A stretch of DNA of 64,000 nt. Source: Lachnospiraceae bacterium G11 (GTDB lineage: Bacteria > Bacillota > Clostridia > Lachnospirales > Lachnospiraceae). The position numbers and the translations under genes are program-made. Below are positions 26,151-34,764 of the stretch, one piece after another. The notes under the pieces are model-generated. The model was not told the origin of the DNA and searched no databases. It saw only the letters and a list, made by a program, of their open reading frames with translations. Position 1 is the stretch's first letter. Every line of letters begins with the position of its first letter. The stretch covers positions 119,191 through 183,190 of the forward strand of contig FMWZ01000008.1 of NCBI GenBank assembly GCA_900103495.1. Reading direction: 5' to 3'.

Positions 26151-26426
26151 TTATTTTACGTAGAGGCTGAAGTTTGACCACAGTTCATTCATGAAGTCTG
26201 TCATCTGGGTGAGCATCCAGTGCCCCAAAAGCATCAGGGTAACAAATACACCGATGATCTTCGGAACAAGTGTCAATGTCTGCTCCTGAATCGACGTAAT
26301 GGTCTGAATGATACTGACAATAAGACCGATAGCAAGAGACACCAAAAGAACAGGTGCGGACACCTTAATAATCAAATATAATGCTCTGTTGGCAATAGCT
26401 ACTATCTCGTCTACAGTCATTCCCAT
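26151..26426 (-). CDS. fliQ: Flagellar export protein FliQ
   Basis: A 91-residue protein with two transmembrane helices that wraps the FliP-FliR export pore. The family motif GLIVSIIQTITSIQEQTL is intact. The length is normal. It lies between fliP and fliR with gaps of 16 and 12 bp. Confidence 0.97.
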   Translation of the reverse strand: MGMTVDEIVAIANRALYLIIKVSAPVLLVSLAIGLIVSIIQTITSIQEQTLTLVPKIIGVFVTLMLLGHWMLTQMTDFMNELWSNFSLYVK

Positions 26427-26442
26427 AATCAGTTCCTAAACG

Positions 26443-27354
26443 TCAGTAAAAAGTCTTAACAAGGTTTACTATAATCAGATTCCATCCATCTGCCAGAACA
26501 AAAAGGAGAATTTTGAAAGGCATTGAAATGGTTGTAGGCGGCAACATCATCATACCCATACTCATAAGGGTCGAGGCCACCACCATGTCGATTATAATAA
26601 ACGGGATATAAATCAAAAATCCAATCTGGAAGGCGATACGAAGTTCGCCAACCATAAAGCTGGGAATCAGCACAGAAAGGGGAATTCCATCAAGGGACCC
26701 ATCCCATTCCTGTCCCGAAATTTCCATGAAGACTTTCACATCCGAAGACTGAGTCTGAGTGTACATGAAATTTCTCAGGGGCTGGAGGGCTGTCTTAAAG
26801 AACTCGTCCTGTTCCATCTCTCCCGCTTCAAAAGGTTTAATCGCCGTATCATTAATCTCCGTAAAGGTAGGAGTCATAATAAACAGCGTAAGAATAAGCG
26901 CCAGACCGATTAATACCTGGTTCGGCGGCGCCGTGTTTGTACTGAGGGCTGCCCTGGTGAAATGCAATACGATGATAATCCTTGTGAAGGATGTCAACAT
27001 CAGTATCAAAGTCGGGGCCAGCGTTATCAGTGTAAGGAATATGAGGATCCTTAAGTTGCTGTTTAGGCTGCCGTTTCCATTGTTGACGGAAATCGTGAAG
27101 TTAGTTCCGGTATTCAGTTCATCATTGGCATTATCGAGTCCTGTATTGTCTGTCGATGAATCGAGCAGAGAGTCCAATATTTCGCTTGATGTGTCAAGAT
27201 TATCCATATCCCCTGATCTCTCCGTAATATTACGAAGAGTCGCTGCATGGGCTGAAATTTTTGGACTGATACACAATATGCCCACCGTAACCAGCAGGCA
27301 TATTATCTTCACAATCTGAATTCGACGAAGCCGGCTTCTCTTAAAATCAATCAC
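26443..27354 (-). CDS. fliP: Flagellar export protein FliP
   Basis: A 303-residue pore component of the export gate. An N-terminal signal peptide (about residues 14-38) is followed by a Ser/Asp-rich region and then the conserved four-helix FliP domain (LTSFTRIIIVLHFTRAALST, later FLIYIPFIIIDMVVASTLMSMGM). The predicted start is GTG with only a weak ribosome binding site (TAGG), so the exact N-terminus is less certain. It is 8 bp after fliO. Confidence 0.96.
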   Translation of the reverse strand: MIDFKRSRLRRIQIVKIICLLVTVGILCISPKISAHAATLRNITERSGDMDNLDTSSEILDSLLDSSTDNTGLDNANDELNTGTNFTISVNNGNGSLNSNLRILIFLTLITLAPTLILMLTSFTRIIIVLHFTRAALSTNTAPPNQVLIGLALILTLFIMTPTFTEINDTAIKPFEAGEMEQDEFFKTALQPLRNFMYTQTQSSDVKVFMEISGQEWDGSLDGIPLSVLIPSFMVGELRIAFQIGFLIYIPFIIIDMVVASTLMSMGMMMLPPTTISMPFKILLFVLADGWNLIIVNLVKTFY

Positions 27355-27362
27355 TTTAATGC

Positions 27363-27764
27363 CTACTTTTCGGAAGGATCCTGTTTTTCGTCAAAATTTG
27401 TCTTCTTATTTCCTTCAAGGAACTTGGTGAACAAATCCTTGAAGTTCCCGATGTTTTTGTCGGGATCAGAGAATTCTTTAATCTCCTCCTTTGGCACTTC
27501 GCATATCACCGTTACGGTGTCCTTGCAAACTGCCAAAGCCACATATTTCTCACCAATTCGGACAACCTGAATATACTTACCGGTGCCAAGTCTCGCCGCC
27601 TCGATAAGCGCTATATTTCCGCCGCCCGTGTTCTGTACCTTTTGGTAATTGGCTATGAAATGGGTTGTGGCCCAGGTAATGCCAATCACCAAAACAAACA
27701 GAAACAATACGGTAATAAACTGCAGTGCAGAATTACTCTTCTCTGATATGGTCAATAGAATCAT
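27363..27764 (-). CDS. fliO: Flagellar export accessory protein FliO
   Basis: A 133-residue single-pass membrane protein that helps FliP assemble. The N-terminal helix (about residues 16-38) is followed by a small cytoplasmic domain with the FliO pattern (EAARLGTGKYIQVVRIGEKYVALAV). The tail is charged. The position between cheY and fliP is as in B. subtilis. Confidence 0.9.
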   Translation of the reverse strand: MILLTISEKSNSALQFITVLFLFVLVIGITWATTHFIANYQKVQNTGGGNIALIEAARLGTGKYIQVVRIGEKYVALAVCKDTVTVICEVPKEEIKEFSDPDKNIGNFKDLFTKFLEGNKKTNFDEKQDPSEK

Positions 27765-27766
27765 GG

Positions 27767-28129
27767 TTAGCCGACTACTTTCTTAACTGCCTCCAATACA
27801 CGATCTGCCTGGAAGGGTTTAACGATGAAGTCCTTGGCTCCAGCCTGAATAGACTCGATAACCATTGCCTGCTGACCCATTGCGGAACACATAATTACGG
27901 TAGCTCCGGGATCGTTGGCCTTAATCTGCTTAAGAGCCTGGATTCCGTCCATTTCGGGCATTGTGATGTCCATAAGAACGAGGTCGGGTTTGGTCTCGTT
28001 GTACTTCTCAACAGCCTTTACTCCGTTCTCAGCTTCTCCTGCAACATTGTATCCGTTCTTTGTAAGGATGTCCTTAATCATCATACGCATGAATGCTGCA
28101 TCGTCACATACTAAAATGTTTTTTGCCAT
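27767..28129 (-). CDS. cheY: Chemotaxis response regulator CheY
   Basis: A 120-residue single receiver domain that, when phosphorylated by CheA, binds FliM and FliY at the motor. The acidic pocket (Asp9, Asp10), phospho-acceptor Asp54 (VLMDITMPEMDG), Ser/Thr position (MCSAMGQ) and Lys in IVKPF are present. The ATG at 28129 is preferred; AGGAG lies about seven bases upstream, while the in-frame GTG at 28138 touches it. Confidence 0.97.
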   Translation of the reverse strand: MAKNILVCDDAAFMRMMIKDILTKNGYNVAGEAENGVKAVEKYNETKPDLVLMDITMPEMDGIQALKQIKANDPGATVIMCSAMGQQAMVIESIQAGAKDFIVKPFQADRVLEAVKKVVG

Positions 28130-28150
28130 AATTTTCACTCCTATTTGTGT

Positions 28151-29428
28151 TTATTTGACTATTTCTGATACTCTAACGCCAAAACTTTCTTCGATAACTA
28201 CTACTTCGCCTCTTGCAACAAACTTACCGTTTACCAATACATCTACAGGCTCACCGGCAATCTTGTCAAGTTCAATAATTGTTCCAGGTGCGAAATCAAG
28301 GATTTCCGATATGAGCTTTGTGGTTCTTCCAAGCTCTACCGTGACGCCAAGAGGCACATCCATGATAAGGTCGATATTCTCCTGTCCCGGAACTGCGCCA
28401 TATCCGCTGGAGAAATTCTGGAACTGTGCGGGCTGGACATTGATGCCCGGTGCCATCTGAGGCATTCCGTATCCCGGCATGGGATAAGGCATTCCTCCCG
28501 GCGGCATCTGATACGGCATTCCCTGTGGCGGCATTCCGTATCCCGGCATTGCTGCCTGATTCGGATCCATTGCCGGCATTCCGGGCGGAGGAGCCATTGG
28601 CTGATCCGGCATGGGTGCTGCTGCGGCAGGAGCCGGAGCAGGTGCCGGTGCTGGTGCAGGGGCAGGTGCCGGTGCGGGAGCAGGTGCGGGAGCAGGTGCT
28701 GCGGCGTCTCCGCCACCTCCTGCGCCCATCTGGTTGTCCATAAAGGTTTCAACCAGCTTCTTGGCAAAATCCACAGGATACAACTGCATCAATGAGCTGT
28801 CTACCAATTCATCAATCTGCATCCTGAAGGTAATCTTAACAAATGTCCCGCCAAGGAAATCTGCAATTGCAGATCCGTCTTCTACTTCGGAAAGATCCGT
28901 CAGCCTTGCGTCCGGCGGGCTTATGTCAATCATGGTCCCAAGCATCGTGGAAAGAGATGTTGCCGATGCACCCATCATCTGGTTCATGGCCTCGGAAATC
29001 GCACTTAGATGCAGGTCTCCAATCTCTCCCTCTGTATTGGTTCCGTCACCTCCCATCATCAGGTCGGTGATTACCTTAACGTCGTTTTCCTTAAGGACTA
29101 AGATGTTGCTGCCGTCAAGTCCTGCAGTGTACTTGATCAAGATGAAAACACAAGGCTTCTCGTATGCGTCAAGCACAGTCTGCCAATTGGACAATTCAAC
29201 AACCGGGGTAGTGATGTTTGTCTTTCTGTTTACCAGAGAGTACATGGTGGTTGCCGAAGTACCCATGCTGATGTTTGCGACTTCGCCGATTGCGTCTTTT
29301 TCAACATCGGAAAGAAGCGATTCGTCAGCGGCACCCGGTTCAACAACGGATTGCGTTGGTTCGTTGTCTTCGGTACTCATACCACTCAGGAGCGCGTTTA
29401 TTTCGTCCTGAGATAACATGCCATCCAT
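28151..29428 (-). CDS. fliY: Flagellar switch protein and CheY-P phosphatase FliY
   Basis: A 425-residue switch component. The N-terminal peptide LSQDEINALL should bind CheY-P. A CheC-like domain with two phosphatase motifs (VGEVANISMGTSATT, ISEAMNQMMGASATS) covers about residues 35-225. A linker of Ala-Pro repeats and then Pro/Met/Gly-rich sequence (about 235-335) leads to a C-terminal FliN/SpoA domain (PLGVTVELGRTTKLISEIL). The family normally has a shorter linker. GAGGAGG inside the fliM end serves as ribosome binding site. Confidence 0.96.
   Translation of the reverse strand: MDGMLSQDEINALLSGMSTEDNEPTQSVVEPGAADESLLSDVEKDAIGEVANISMGTSATTMYSLVNRKTNITTPVVELSNWQTVLDAYEKPCVFILIKYTAGLDGSNILVLKENDVKVITDLMMGGDGTNTEGEIGDLHLSAISEAMNQMMGASATSLSTMLGTMIDISPPDARLTDLSEVEDGSAIADFLGGTFVKITFRMQIDELVDSSLMQLYPVDFAKKLVETFMDNQMGAGGGGDAAAPAPAPAPAPAPAPAPAPAPAPAPAAAAPMPDQPMAPPPGMPAMDPNQAAMPGYGMPPQGMPYQMPPGGMPYPMPGYGMPQMAPGINVQPAQFQNFSSGYGAVPGQENIDLIMDVPLGVTVELGRTTKLISEILDFAPGTIIELDKIAGEPVDVLVNGKFVARGEVVVIEESFGVRVSEIVK
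28626..28700 (-). repeat. Ala-Pro codon repeat inside fliY
   Basis: About 12 Pro-Ala dipeptide units are encoded by degenerate 6-bp repeats (GGTGCN, GGAGCN on the plus strand). The third base varies, which limits slippage. It forms the flexible linker between the CheC-like and FliN domains. Confidence 0.8.
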
Positions 29429-29431
29429 TCC

Positions 29432-30412
29432 TTAATCCTCCTCTCTGATGACGGAAGTTACCTGGACCGCATAACGGTCTTCTTCAGTTCCCGGCATCGC
29501 AGTAAATTTCTTTATATTTCCGACATAGATTGCAAGTTCCTGATCTACTCTTGAATCCAGTCGTATAACGTCTCCAACCTGAAGGTTTACAAAATCGTTG
29601 ACCGATACACTGCTCTTACCCAAAAGGGCTTTCACAGGAACCTCAACTCTTCTGATCAGAGATTCGATGTAGTCATCATATCGTGCGTCATCTGTTTCCT
29701 TCATGTTGGCGAACCAATACTTGGTATTAAGTCGGTCCATAATGCTCTCAAGCGTGAAGTAAGGCAGACACACGTTCATAAGACCTTCAACGTCACCCAT
29801 CTTAAGGTTTAGGGTAACGATTGCTATCATATCATTTGGTGCAATTACCTGTGCGAACTGGGGGTTGGTCTCCAGCCTGTCCAGGTAAGGGTTAATATCT
29901 ACCACATTCTTCCATGGTTCTCTGAGAAGCTGTACACATACAACCATGGTCTTCTCCAATATGGTAAGCTCTATATCCGAAAATTCTCTGGACTTCTCCA
30001 CCGGTGCTCCGGGTCCGCCAAGCATTCTGTCTATCATAGCAAACCCAAGGTTGGTGGACAGATCCAATATTATATTTCCGTTTAGGGGAGCAAAGTTGGC
30101 AATTCCCAAAATAGAGGGGGTTGCCAGTGCATTCGTGAACTCCGAAAAGGTAACCGTCTCGGAGCTGGCTACGTTTATCTGTACGTTCTTACGAAGATAA
30201 ATCGGTAAGTTGGTGGAAAGCAATCTTCCGTAATGCTCGAATATGATTTCCAGTGTCCTTAAATGCTCCTTGGAGAACTTTGCAGGCCTTTCAAAGTCGT
30301 AATTCTTGACCTGTACCTCGCCGGGATCATTCATGTTATCCACATCCAGCTCGCCGGTACTCAGCGCTGCCAGCAGGTTATCTATCTCGTTCTGCGATAA
30401 TACTTCGCCCAC
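29432..30412 (-). CDS. fliM: Flagellar switch protein FliM
   Basis: A 326-residue C-ring protein. The N-terminal CheY-P-binding peptide (EVLSQNEIDNLL), the CheC-like middle domain (FAPLNGNIILDLSTNLGFAMIDRMLGGPG) and the C-terminal SpoA domain (VPVKALLGKSSVSVNDFVNLQVGDVI) are all present. A GTG at 30412 is favoured because AGGAGG lies about eight bases upstream and the protein then starts like other FliMs; an in-frame GTG at 30421 sits on the ribosome binding site. Confidence 0.96.
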   Translation of the reverse strand: MGEVLSQNEIDNLLAALSTGELDVDNMNDPGEVQVKNYDFERPAKFSKEHLRTLEIIFEHYGRLLSTNLPIYLRKNVQINVASSETVTFSEFTNALATPSILGIANFAPLNGNIILDLSTNLGFAMIDRMLGGPGAPVEKSREFSDIELTILEKTMVVCVQLLREPWKNVVDINPYLDRLETNPQFAQVIAPNDMIAIVTLNLKMGDVEGLMNVCLPYFTLESIMDRLNTKYWFANMKETDDARYDDYIESLIRRVEVPVKALLGKSSVSVNDFVNLQVGDVIRLDSRVDQELAIYVGNIKKFTAMPGTEEDRYAVQVTSVIREED

Positions 30413-30452
30413 ATCGTTCACCTCCTTTTAACTGTATTTAAGCAAAGGAGCT

Positions 30453-30980
30453 TTACTGATACAGGAAATCTATGAAGTTAACCTTGTAGATAAACTCTGA
30501 ACCGTATTCGCTCTGGATTCTCTTTAGAATCTCCTTTGATGCGGCTGCATTGTTGTCAGCTCTCAAATCCTCTATTGTGCATCCGCTTAAAACATCGTAT
30601 ACAGCAGCCTTCAGCATTGTATCGTGCTCGCCTGCCGCAACGCTTGCTCCGTAATCCTTATATCCGGGATCCTTCGTATTCATTGAGAAGGATACGCTGG
30701 TTACGAAGTAATGATCCTTTCCGTCGCTGCCACTCTTTAATGTGATGGTCAGCTGGTCAGCAAACTTATATGTGGCGGTGTCAGCTATGGAAACCGTAGC
30801 CACAGGTTCCTCAACACTTGTAGGATCCGTCAGATCCAGTGACATTGCGGCTGATATATCTTCAACCAAAGCTGCTGTCTTTCGGCTTGTGCCCACCACA
30901 GAGAACATCATGACTGCGGTAAGAGCTACGTTAACCACCAAAAGTGCCAGGATTAAAACCGATATCAAATTCCTTTTCAT
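30453..30980 (-). CDS. fliL: Flagellar basal body-associated protein FliL
   Basis: A 175-residue single-pass membrane protein next to the stator, with the helix at about residues 5-27 and an extracellular FliL domain (VSFSMNTKDPGYKDYG). FliL supports stator function in other species. The ATG at 30980 is chosen because AGGGGTGG is six bases upstream; an ATG two codons earlier touches it. It follows motB by about 12 bp. Confidence 0.88.
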   Translation of the reverse strand: MKRNLISVLILALLVVNVALTAVMMFSVVGTSRKTAALVEDISAAMSLDLTDPTSVEEPVATVSIADTATYKFADQLTITLKSGSDGKDHYFVTSVSFSMNTKDPGYKDYGASVAAGEHDTMLKAAVYDVLSGCTIEDLRADNNAAASKEILKRIQSEYGSEFIYKVNFIDFLYQ

Positions 30981-30992
30981 AATCATCCACCC

Positions 30993-31811
30993 CTAGTAAT
31001 CACTTAGTTCGTGATAGATTCTTATTTCTACGCGCCTGTTCTTGGCTCTACCTTCGGCAGTGGAATTGTCGGCAATGGGTTTATATTCGCCTCTTCCTGA
31101 AGTCTTTATCATTGCGGGATCAAGGCTTGTGTTGGCAAGAAGATAATCAAATACCGCCAAAGCTCTGGCCGCCGAAAGTTCATTGTTGTTGGCATACTTA
31201 GCAGAGTGCATGGGAACGTTGTCTGTATGTCCTTCAATCTCTATGGTGTACGCCGCGTACTTTTCAAGTATTGCGCCTATATTGGCCATTACGGGGAGAA
31301 TCTCGCTTCTAAGGACCGCTTGTCCCGAGTCAAAAAGGATTGCTCCGTTCAAGGTAAGCTGAACATACTGGGATGTGAACTGTATGTCTATCTTGCCGGC
31401 CAGGTTATTCTCGTTAACCGCCTCGGCAATCTTCTCCGCAAGTTCCTCTGATGCTTTAAGCTTTTCAGCCTCAAGTTCATCAAGGATTTCCTGCTTCTCG
31501 TCTACAGCTTCGGCCTCCTCGTCGTTCTCGGCCATCTTACCTGTACTGTTTATGTATTCGTCAAGCTCATTAAGCTGGCTTACGCCGCTGCTTATAAGTA
31601 CACCCTCGCCGATTGCGGTGGCGCCGCCCGAGAGGATACTGATTGTCTTTGTGAATGATGCCGCCAACTGCTCAAATGCTTCAGCGTCAATAGTTGACAT
31701 TGAGAAGAGAAGAACGAAGAAGCAAAGCAGAAGGTTCATCAGGTCGCCAAAGGTGGCTGTCCAAGCCGGGGCCCCCGGTGGCGGCGGATCTTCCTTGCGC
31801 TGTTTGCCCAT
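30993..31811 (-). CDS. motB: Flagellar stator protein MotB
   Basis: A 272-residue stator subunit with an N-terminal helix containing the ion-binding Asp (about residue 23 in TATFGDLMNLLLCFFVLLFS), a charged plug and linker, and a C-terminal OmpA-like peptidoglycan-binding domain (IEGHTDNVPMHSAKYANNNELSAARA, about 200-270). Whether it uses protons or sodium cannot be read with certainty. Its ribosome binding site GGAGGTGA lies in the end of motA. Confidence 0.97.
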   Translation of the reverse strand: MGKQRKEDPPPPGAPAWTATFGDLMNLLLCFFVLLFSMSTIDAEAFEQLAASFTKTISILSGGATAIGEGVLISSGVSQLNELDEYINSTGKMAENDEEAEAVDEKQEILDELEAEKLKASEELAEKIAEAVNENNLAGKIDIQFTSQYVQLTLNGAILFDSGQAVLRSEILPVMANIGAILEKYAAYTIEIEGHTDNVPMHSAKYANNNELSAARALAVFDYLLANTSLDPAMIKTSGRGEYKPIADNSTAEGRAKNRRVEIRIYHELSDY

Positions 31812-32597
31812 TTACTCTTCACCTCCCTCAGAGGAAGTGTTTCTCTCGGAAGGAGCCAGGAATGACTTAAGCTTCTCTTCGATAACTCTGGGGTTCTCAC
31901 CTGCCTGAATTGAAAGCAGGCCCTCTATCATAACTTCCTTCTCCGTAATCTCCACGGAGTTGTTATATGTCAGCTTCTTGGATACAGGTGCGCAAATCCA
32001 GTTTGCAAGCATGGAACCGTAAAGTGTTGTGATAAGAGCTGTCGCCATGGAAGGTCCGATGGAGTCAGGGTCTGACATGTTCTGCAGCATGTTAACCAGA
32101 CCGATAAGGGTACCAATCATACCCCAGGCAGGACCCATGGAACCTACGTCGTCCCAGAAACCGATTTTCTTTTTGTGTCTGGTTTCGATACACATAAGCT
32201 CTGTTTCCATGATGCCACGTACAAGATCGGGATCTGTACCGTCGACTATAAGTAAAATTCCTTTTTTCAGGAATGCATCGTCAATTTGAGAGGAAGCTTC
32301 CTCTAACGACAATAAGCCTTCCTTACGTGCTACGTTGGAAAGCTCGATGATTTTATTGATTGTGTCTGCCGTGTTGTTTGCAGGAGCTTTAAGAATCAGG
32401 GTGAAGCTCTTAAGGCCTGCAACGAAGGTAGCAATTGAATTGGATGCCAAAATCGCACAAAAAGCACCACCAAAAGTGATAGCTGCAGAAGGGACATCAA
32501 TGAAGTTACCGATGGTCTGAATACCACCACTGGTAATGATACCCAAAAGCATCATGCCAAGGCATAACACCAATCCGATAATTGAAGCTATATCCAT
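31812..32597 (-). CDS. motA: Flagellar stator protein MotA
   Basis: A 261-residue stator subunit with four transmembrane helices. The cytoplasmic loop has the charged segment that drives FliG, and the conserved PAWGMIGTLIGLVNML begins helix 3. In B. subtilis motAB lies outside the fla/che operon; here it is inside, 24 bp after the flbD/swrD gene. Confidence 0.97.
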   Translation of the reverse strand: MDIASIIGLVLCLGMMLLGIITSGGIQTIGNFIDVPSAAITFGGAFCAILASNSIATFVAGLKSFTLILKAPANNTADTINKIIELSNVARKEGLLSLEEASSQIDDAFLKKGILLIVDGTDPDLVRGIMETELMCIETRHKKKIGFWDDVGSMGPAWGMIGTLIGLVNMLQNMSDPDSIGPSMATALITTLYGSMLANWICAPVSKKLTYNNSVEITEKEVMIEGLLSIQAGENPRVIEEKLKSFLAPSERNTSSEGGEE

Positions 32598-32621
32598 GCA
32601 ATACCACCCGATATTTTCGCT

Positions 32622-32807
32622 CTATTTTGCAAAAACATCCTTTCTATACGATTTTACTAAATTTTTCAGGTCTTGTCTACTTTCTTTTATAATAATTTTT
32701 CTGCCTGTAGTGAATGTGACAACCGTATCAGGAGTCTCTTCAACCGTCTCCATCAAATCAGGATTTATCAGCAGTTTCTGTCCATTCATTTTTGTTACTT
32801 CAATCAT
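32622..32807 (-). CDS. flbD: FlbD/SwrD family small flagellar protein
   Basis: A 61-residue protein with the family start (MIEVTKMNGQKLLINPDLMETVEETPDTVVTF in pattern) and a short basic tail. SwrD of B. subtilis, in the same place after flgE, raises the power of the motor. Here the next gene is motA, which fits a stator-linked role. GGGAGG precedes the ATG by eight bases. Confidence 0.92.
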   Translation of the reverse strand: MIEVTKMNGQKLLINPDLMETVEETPDTVVTFTTGRKIIIKESRQDLKNLVKSYRKDVFAK

Positions 32808-32875
32808 TATGTAAACCTCCCAAAATGATTTGTCGGAATTTTCAAAATTGTTTGCAGAAAAATATTATGTAAACA

Positions 32876-32908
32876 GGGATAAGGGTGCTCTCCGAACACC
32901 CTTATCCC
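32876..32908 (-). terminator. Strong hairpin after flgE, possible partial terminator
   Basis: GGGATAAGGGTG and its exact complement form a perfect 12-bp stem around a 9-nt loop, 31 bp after the flgE stop. The T-run after it on the minus strand is weak (TGTTTAC). It may reduce transcription of the downstream genes or protect the flgE part of the message from decay. Confidence 0.6.
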
Positions 32909-32939
32909 TATCTCTATTAAATTATGATTTAATTAATCA

Positions 32940-34682
32940 TTATCTCTTAAGGTTTGTGAGCTCCTCAAGCAATGTATCTGAAACTGTAATGATTCGGCTG
33001 TTTGCCTGGAAACCACGCTGTGTGGTGATCATTGAAGTGAACTCCGCAGAGAGGTCTACGTTACTCATTTCAAGAACACCTGTTGAGAAGTAACCACCAT
33101 TTGCGGTTACATCGACACCGATTCCGTCGAACTCACCGGAGTTTGTTGATGCGGAGTAAAGGTTGTCGCCTTCCTTTGTAAGACCCGATGCATTTGCAAA
33201 TTCTGCGGAAGCAATCTGTCCGAGAAGTCTTGTCATGCCATTGTCGTATGCCGCATAAATCATACCGTTGTTCTGGATGGAAACCTGAGTCATCTTACCA
33301 AGTCTTCTACCGGTTCCAAGGCCCTTTGTATCACCGTTCTTACCGGCAATTGTTGAAGTACCCTTGTTGTCATACATTGAAGATGTCTCAAAGTCGATTG
33401 TGATATCTGTAAACTCGCCGCCGAGAGCGCTGAGTCTTAATGTGACTGCTGTCGCGTTGTCAGCACCACTGATGCCCTTGAACTTACCGGTGTTTGTATC
33501 GTAATCGATTGTAGCACCCTGAATCTCACGCTGATCTGCGTGGAGAGTTCTGTTTGTAGCGTCCTGTGCGATGTCTGCGCTGAGAATATCAGCTGTAAGT
33601 CTATGTCTCTGGTAAGCGGGAGGAGTTGCTGTATCCGCCTTAATCCAGTATGTGTAGAAGGCCTTCTCGCTTCCTTCAAAGCCAAAAGCCTTTGCAAGTT
33701 CATTTACTGCCATCTCGTACTGCTGTGCAGGCGTGTATGTCTGTCCATTAATTACAGCATCTGCGGTAAAACCTCCGGGGCTCTCACGAAGGGCTCCCTG
33801 ATTATCGCCTGCAGCAGCTTCAAGGATGTTGCTAAGTGTAACAACAGCTGTTCCGTTATAGCTTAATACTCCGCCGCTTAAGCTGTAGCCCTTTGCAAGG
33901 GTGAAGTCTGTCTTATTATCTGTCTGTACACCACTGCTTCCAAGAATCTTGCTGAAGTCCTGTTCAAGCACATTACCCTTTGAGTCAATAATCGAGTCAA
34001 GCTCGAAAGCATACTCGCCGGCAGTATCTGTAGCCTTAAGGGTAAGCTTTGCTGTGTAGCTGTAACCTAAAGCATCATAGAAGTTAACGTTACGAATAAG
34101 TCCTGATGAGCTTGTTACATCAGTATCGTTCTTATCAATAATTCCTGAGAAATAAGCCTTTGTTGTTGACTCAGGGGGATATGTCATGTTCTCGGCGCTC
34201 ATAATTCTAAGAGCTGAAACTGTATCCTTCTTAATCTCCATGGTCTCAGGGTCAACCTGCCAGCCCATTACGTTGTAACCGATGCTGGTCATTGCAAGGT
34301 TACCTGCACCGTCTACGTAAAATGAACCGTCACGGGTGAAGAAGTTTGAATTACCGTCTGAAACGATAAAGAAGTTGTCACCGGTAATCATGATATCAAA
34401 GGGGTTACCTGTGGACTGAGCTGAACCCTGTCCGGAAATATCTGTATTGATGGCACCTGATTTAACACCAAGACCGATCTGACGGGGGTTGATACCACCG
34501 GTGCCGGTTGTGGCGTTGGGTCCTGATGCATTCTGTGTTGTCTGGGACATAAGTGCCGAGAAAGTAACTGAAGATGATTTGAATGCTGTGGTGTTAACGT
34601 TTGCGATGTTGTTACCGATAACGTCCATCTTGGTCTGGTGTGTTTTAAGTCCTGATACACCAGAGAAAAGTGATCTCATCAT
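32940..34682 (-). CDS. flgE: Flagellar hook protein FlgE
   Basis: A 580-residue hook subunit. The N-terminal rod/hook motif (GLKTHQTKMDVIGNNIANVNT) and the C-terminal helix (MSNVDLSAEFTSMITTQRGFQANSRIITVSDTLLEEL, in pattern) form the coiled core. The middle 350 residues are variable surface domains. It is longer than B. subtilis FlgE (about 264) and is within the range of the large hook proteins of Clostridia. Two tandem ATGs are possible starts; AGGAGG lies about 10 bases before the first. An unusual leader precedes it. Confidence 0.97.
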   Translation of the reverse strand: MMRSLFSGVSGLKTHQTKMDVIGNNIANVNTTAFKSSSVTFSALMSQTTQNASGPNATTGTGGINPRQIGLGVKSGAINTDISGQGSAQSTGNPFDIMITGDNFFIVSDGNSNFFTRDGSFYVDGAGNLAMTSIGYNVMGWQVDPETMEIKKDTVSALRIMSAENMTYPPESTTKAYFSGIIDKNDTDVTSSSGLIRNVNFYDALGYSYTAKLTLKATDTAGEYAFELDSIIDSKGNVLEQDFSKILGSSGVQTDNKTDFTLAKGYSLSGGVLSYNGTAVVTLSNILEAAAGDNQGALRESPGGFTADAVINGQTYTPAQQYEMAVNELAKAFGFEGSEKAFYTYWIKADTATPPAYQRHRLTADILSADIAQDATNRTLHADQREIQGATIDYDTNTGKFKGISGADNATAVTLRLSALGGEFTDITIDFETSSMYDNKGTSTIAGKNGDTKGLGTGRRLGKMTQVSIQNNGMIYAAYDNGMTRLLGQIASAEFANASGLTKEGDNLYSASTNSGEFDGIGVDVTANGGYFSTGVLEMSNVDLSAEFTSMITTQRGFQANSRIITVSDTLLEELTNLKR

Positions 34683-34685
34683 AAG

Positions 34686-34757
34686 CTAAATGCCTCCTGT
34701 AATGGAGAGCCGCTTCTTCATTCCGTCTGTCGGTCGGGAATGAATAACCTCCTGTAA
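34686..34757 (-). promoter_or_regulatory. flgE leader: duplicated Shine-Dalgarno, hairpin and 11-codon mini-ORF
   Basis: TTACAGGAGG occurs twice on the minus strand (34748-34757 and 34693-34702). Between the copies an 8-bp stem (TTCATTCC with GGAATGAA, 34717-34744) hides an ATG at 34721. That ATG opens an 11-codon frame (MKKRLSITGGI) ending TAG at 34686, 3 bp before the flgE ATG. The second Shine-Dalgarno lies inside this frame. The arrangement could couple or restrict flgE translation; this is inference. Confidence 0.4.
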
Positions 34758-34764
34758 GGTCCGG

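Noticed and set aside
28611..29411. A 266-residue open frame on the plus strand, antisense to fliY
   Set aside because: It exists because the GC-rich Ala-Pro codons and biased codon use leave the opposite strand open. It has no ribosome binding site and fliY is well supported.
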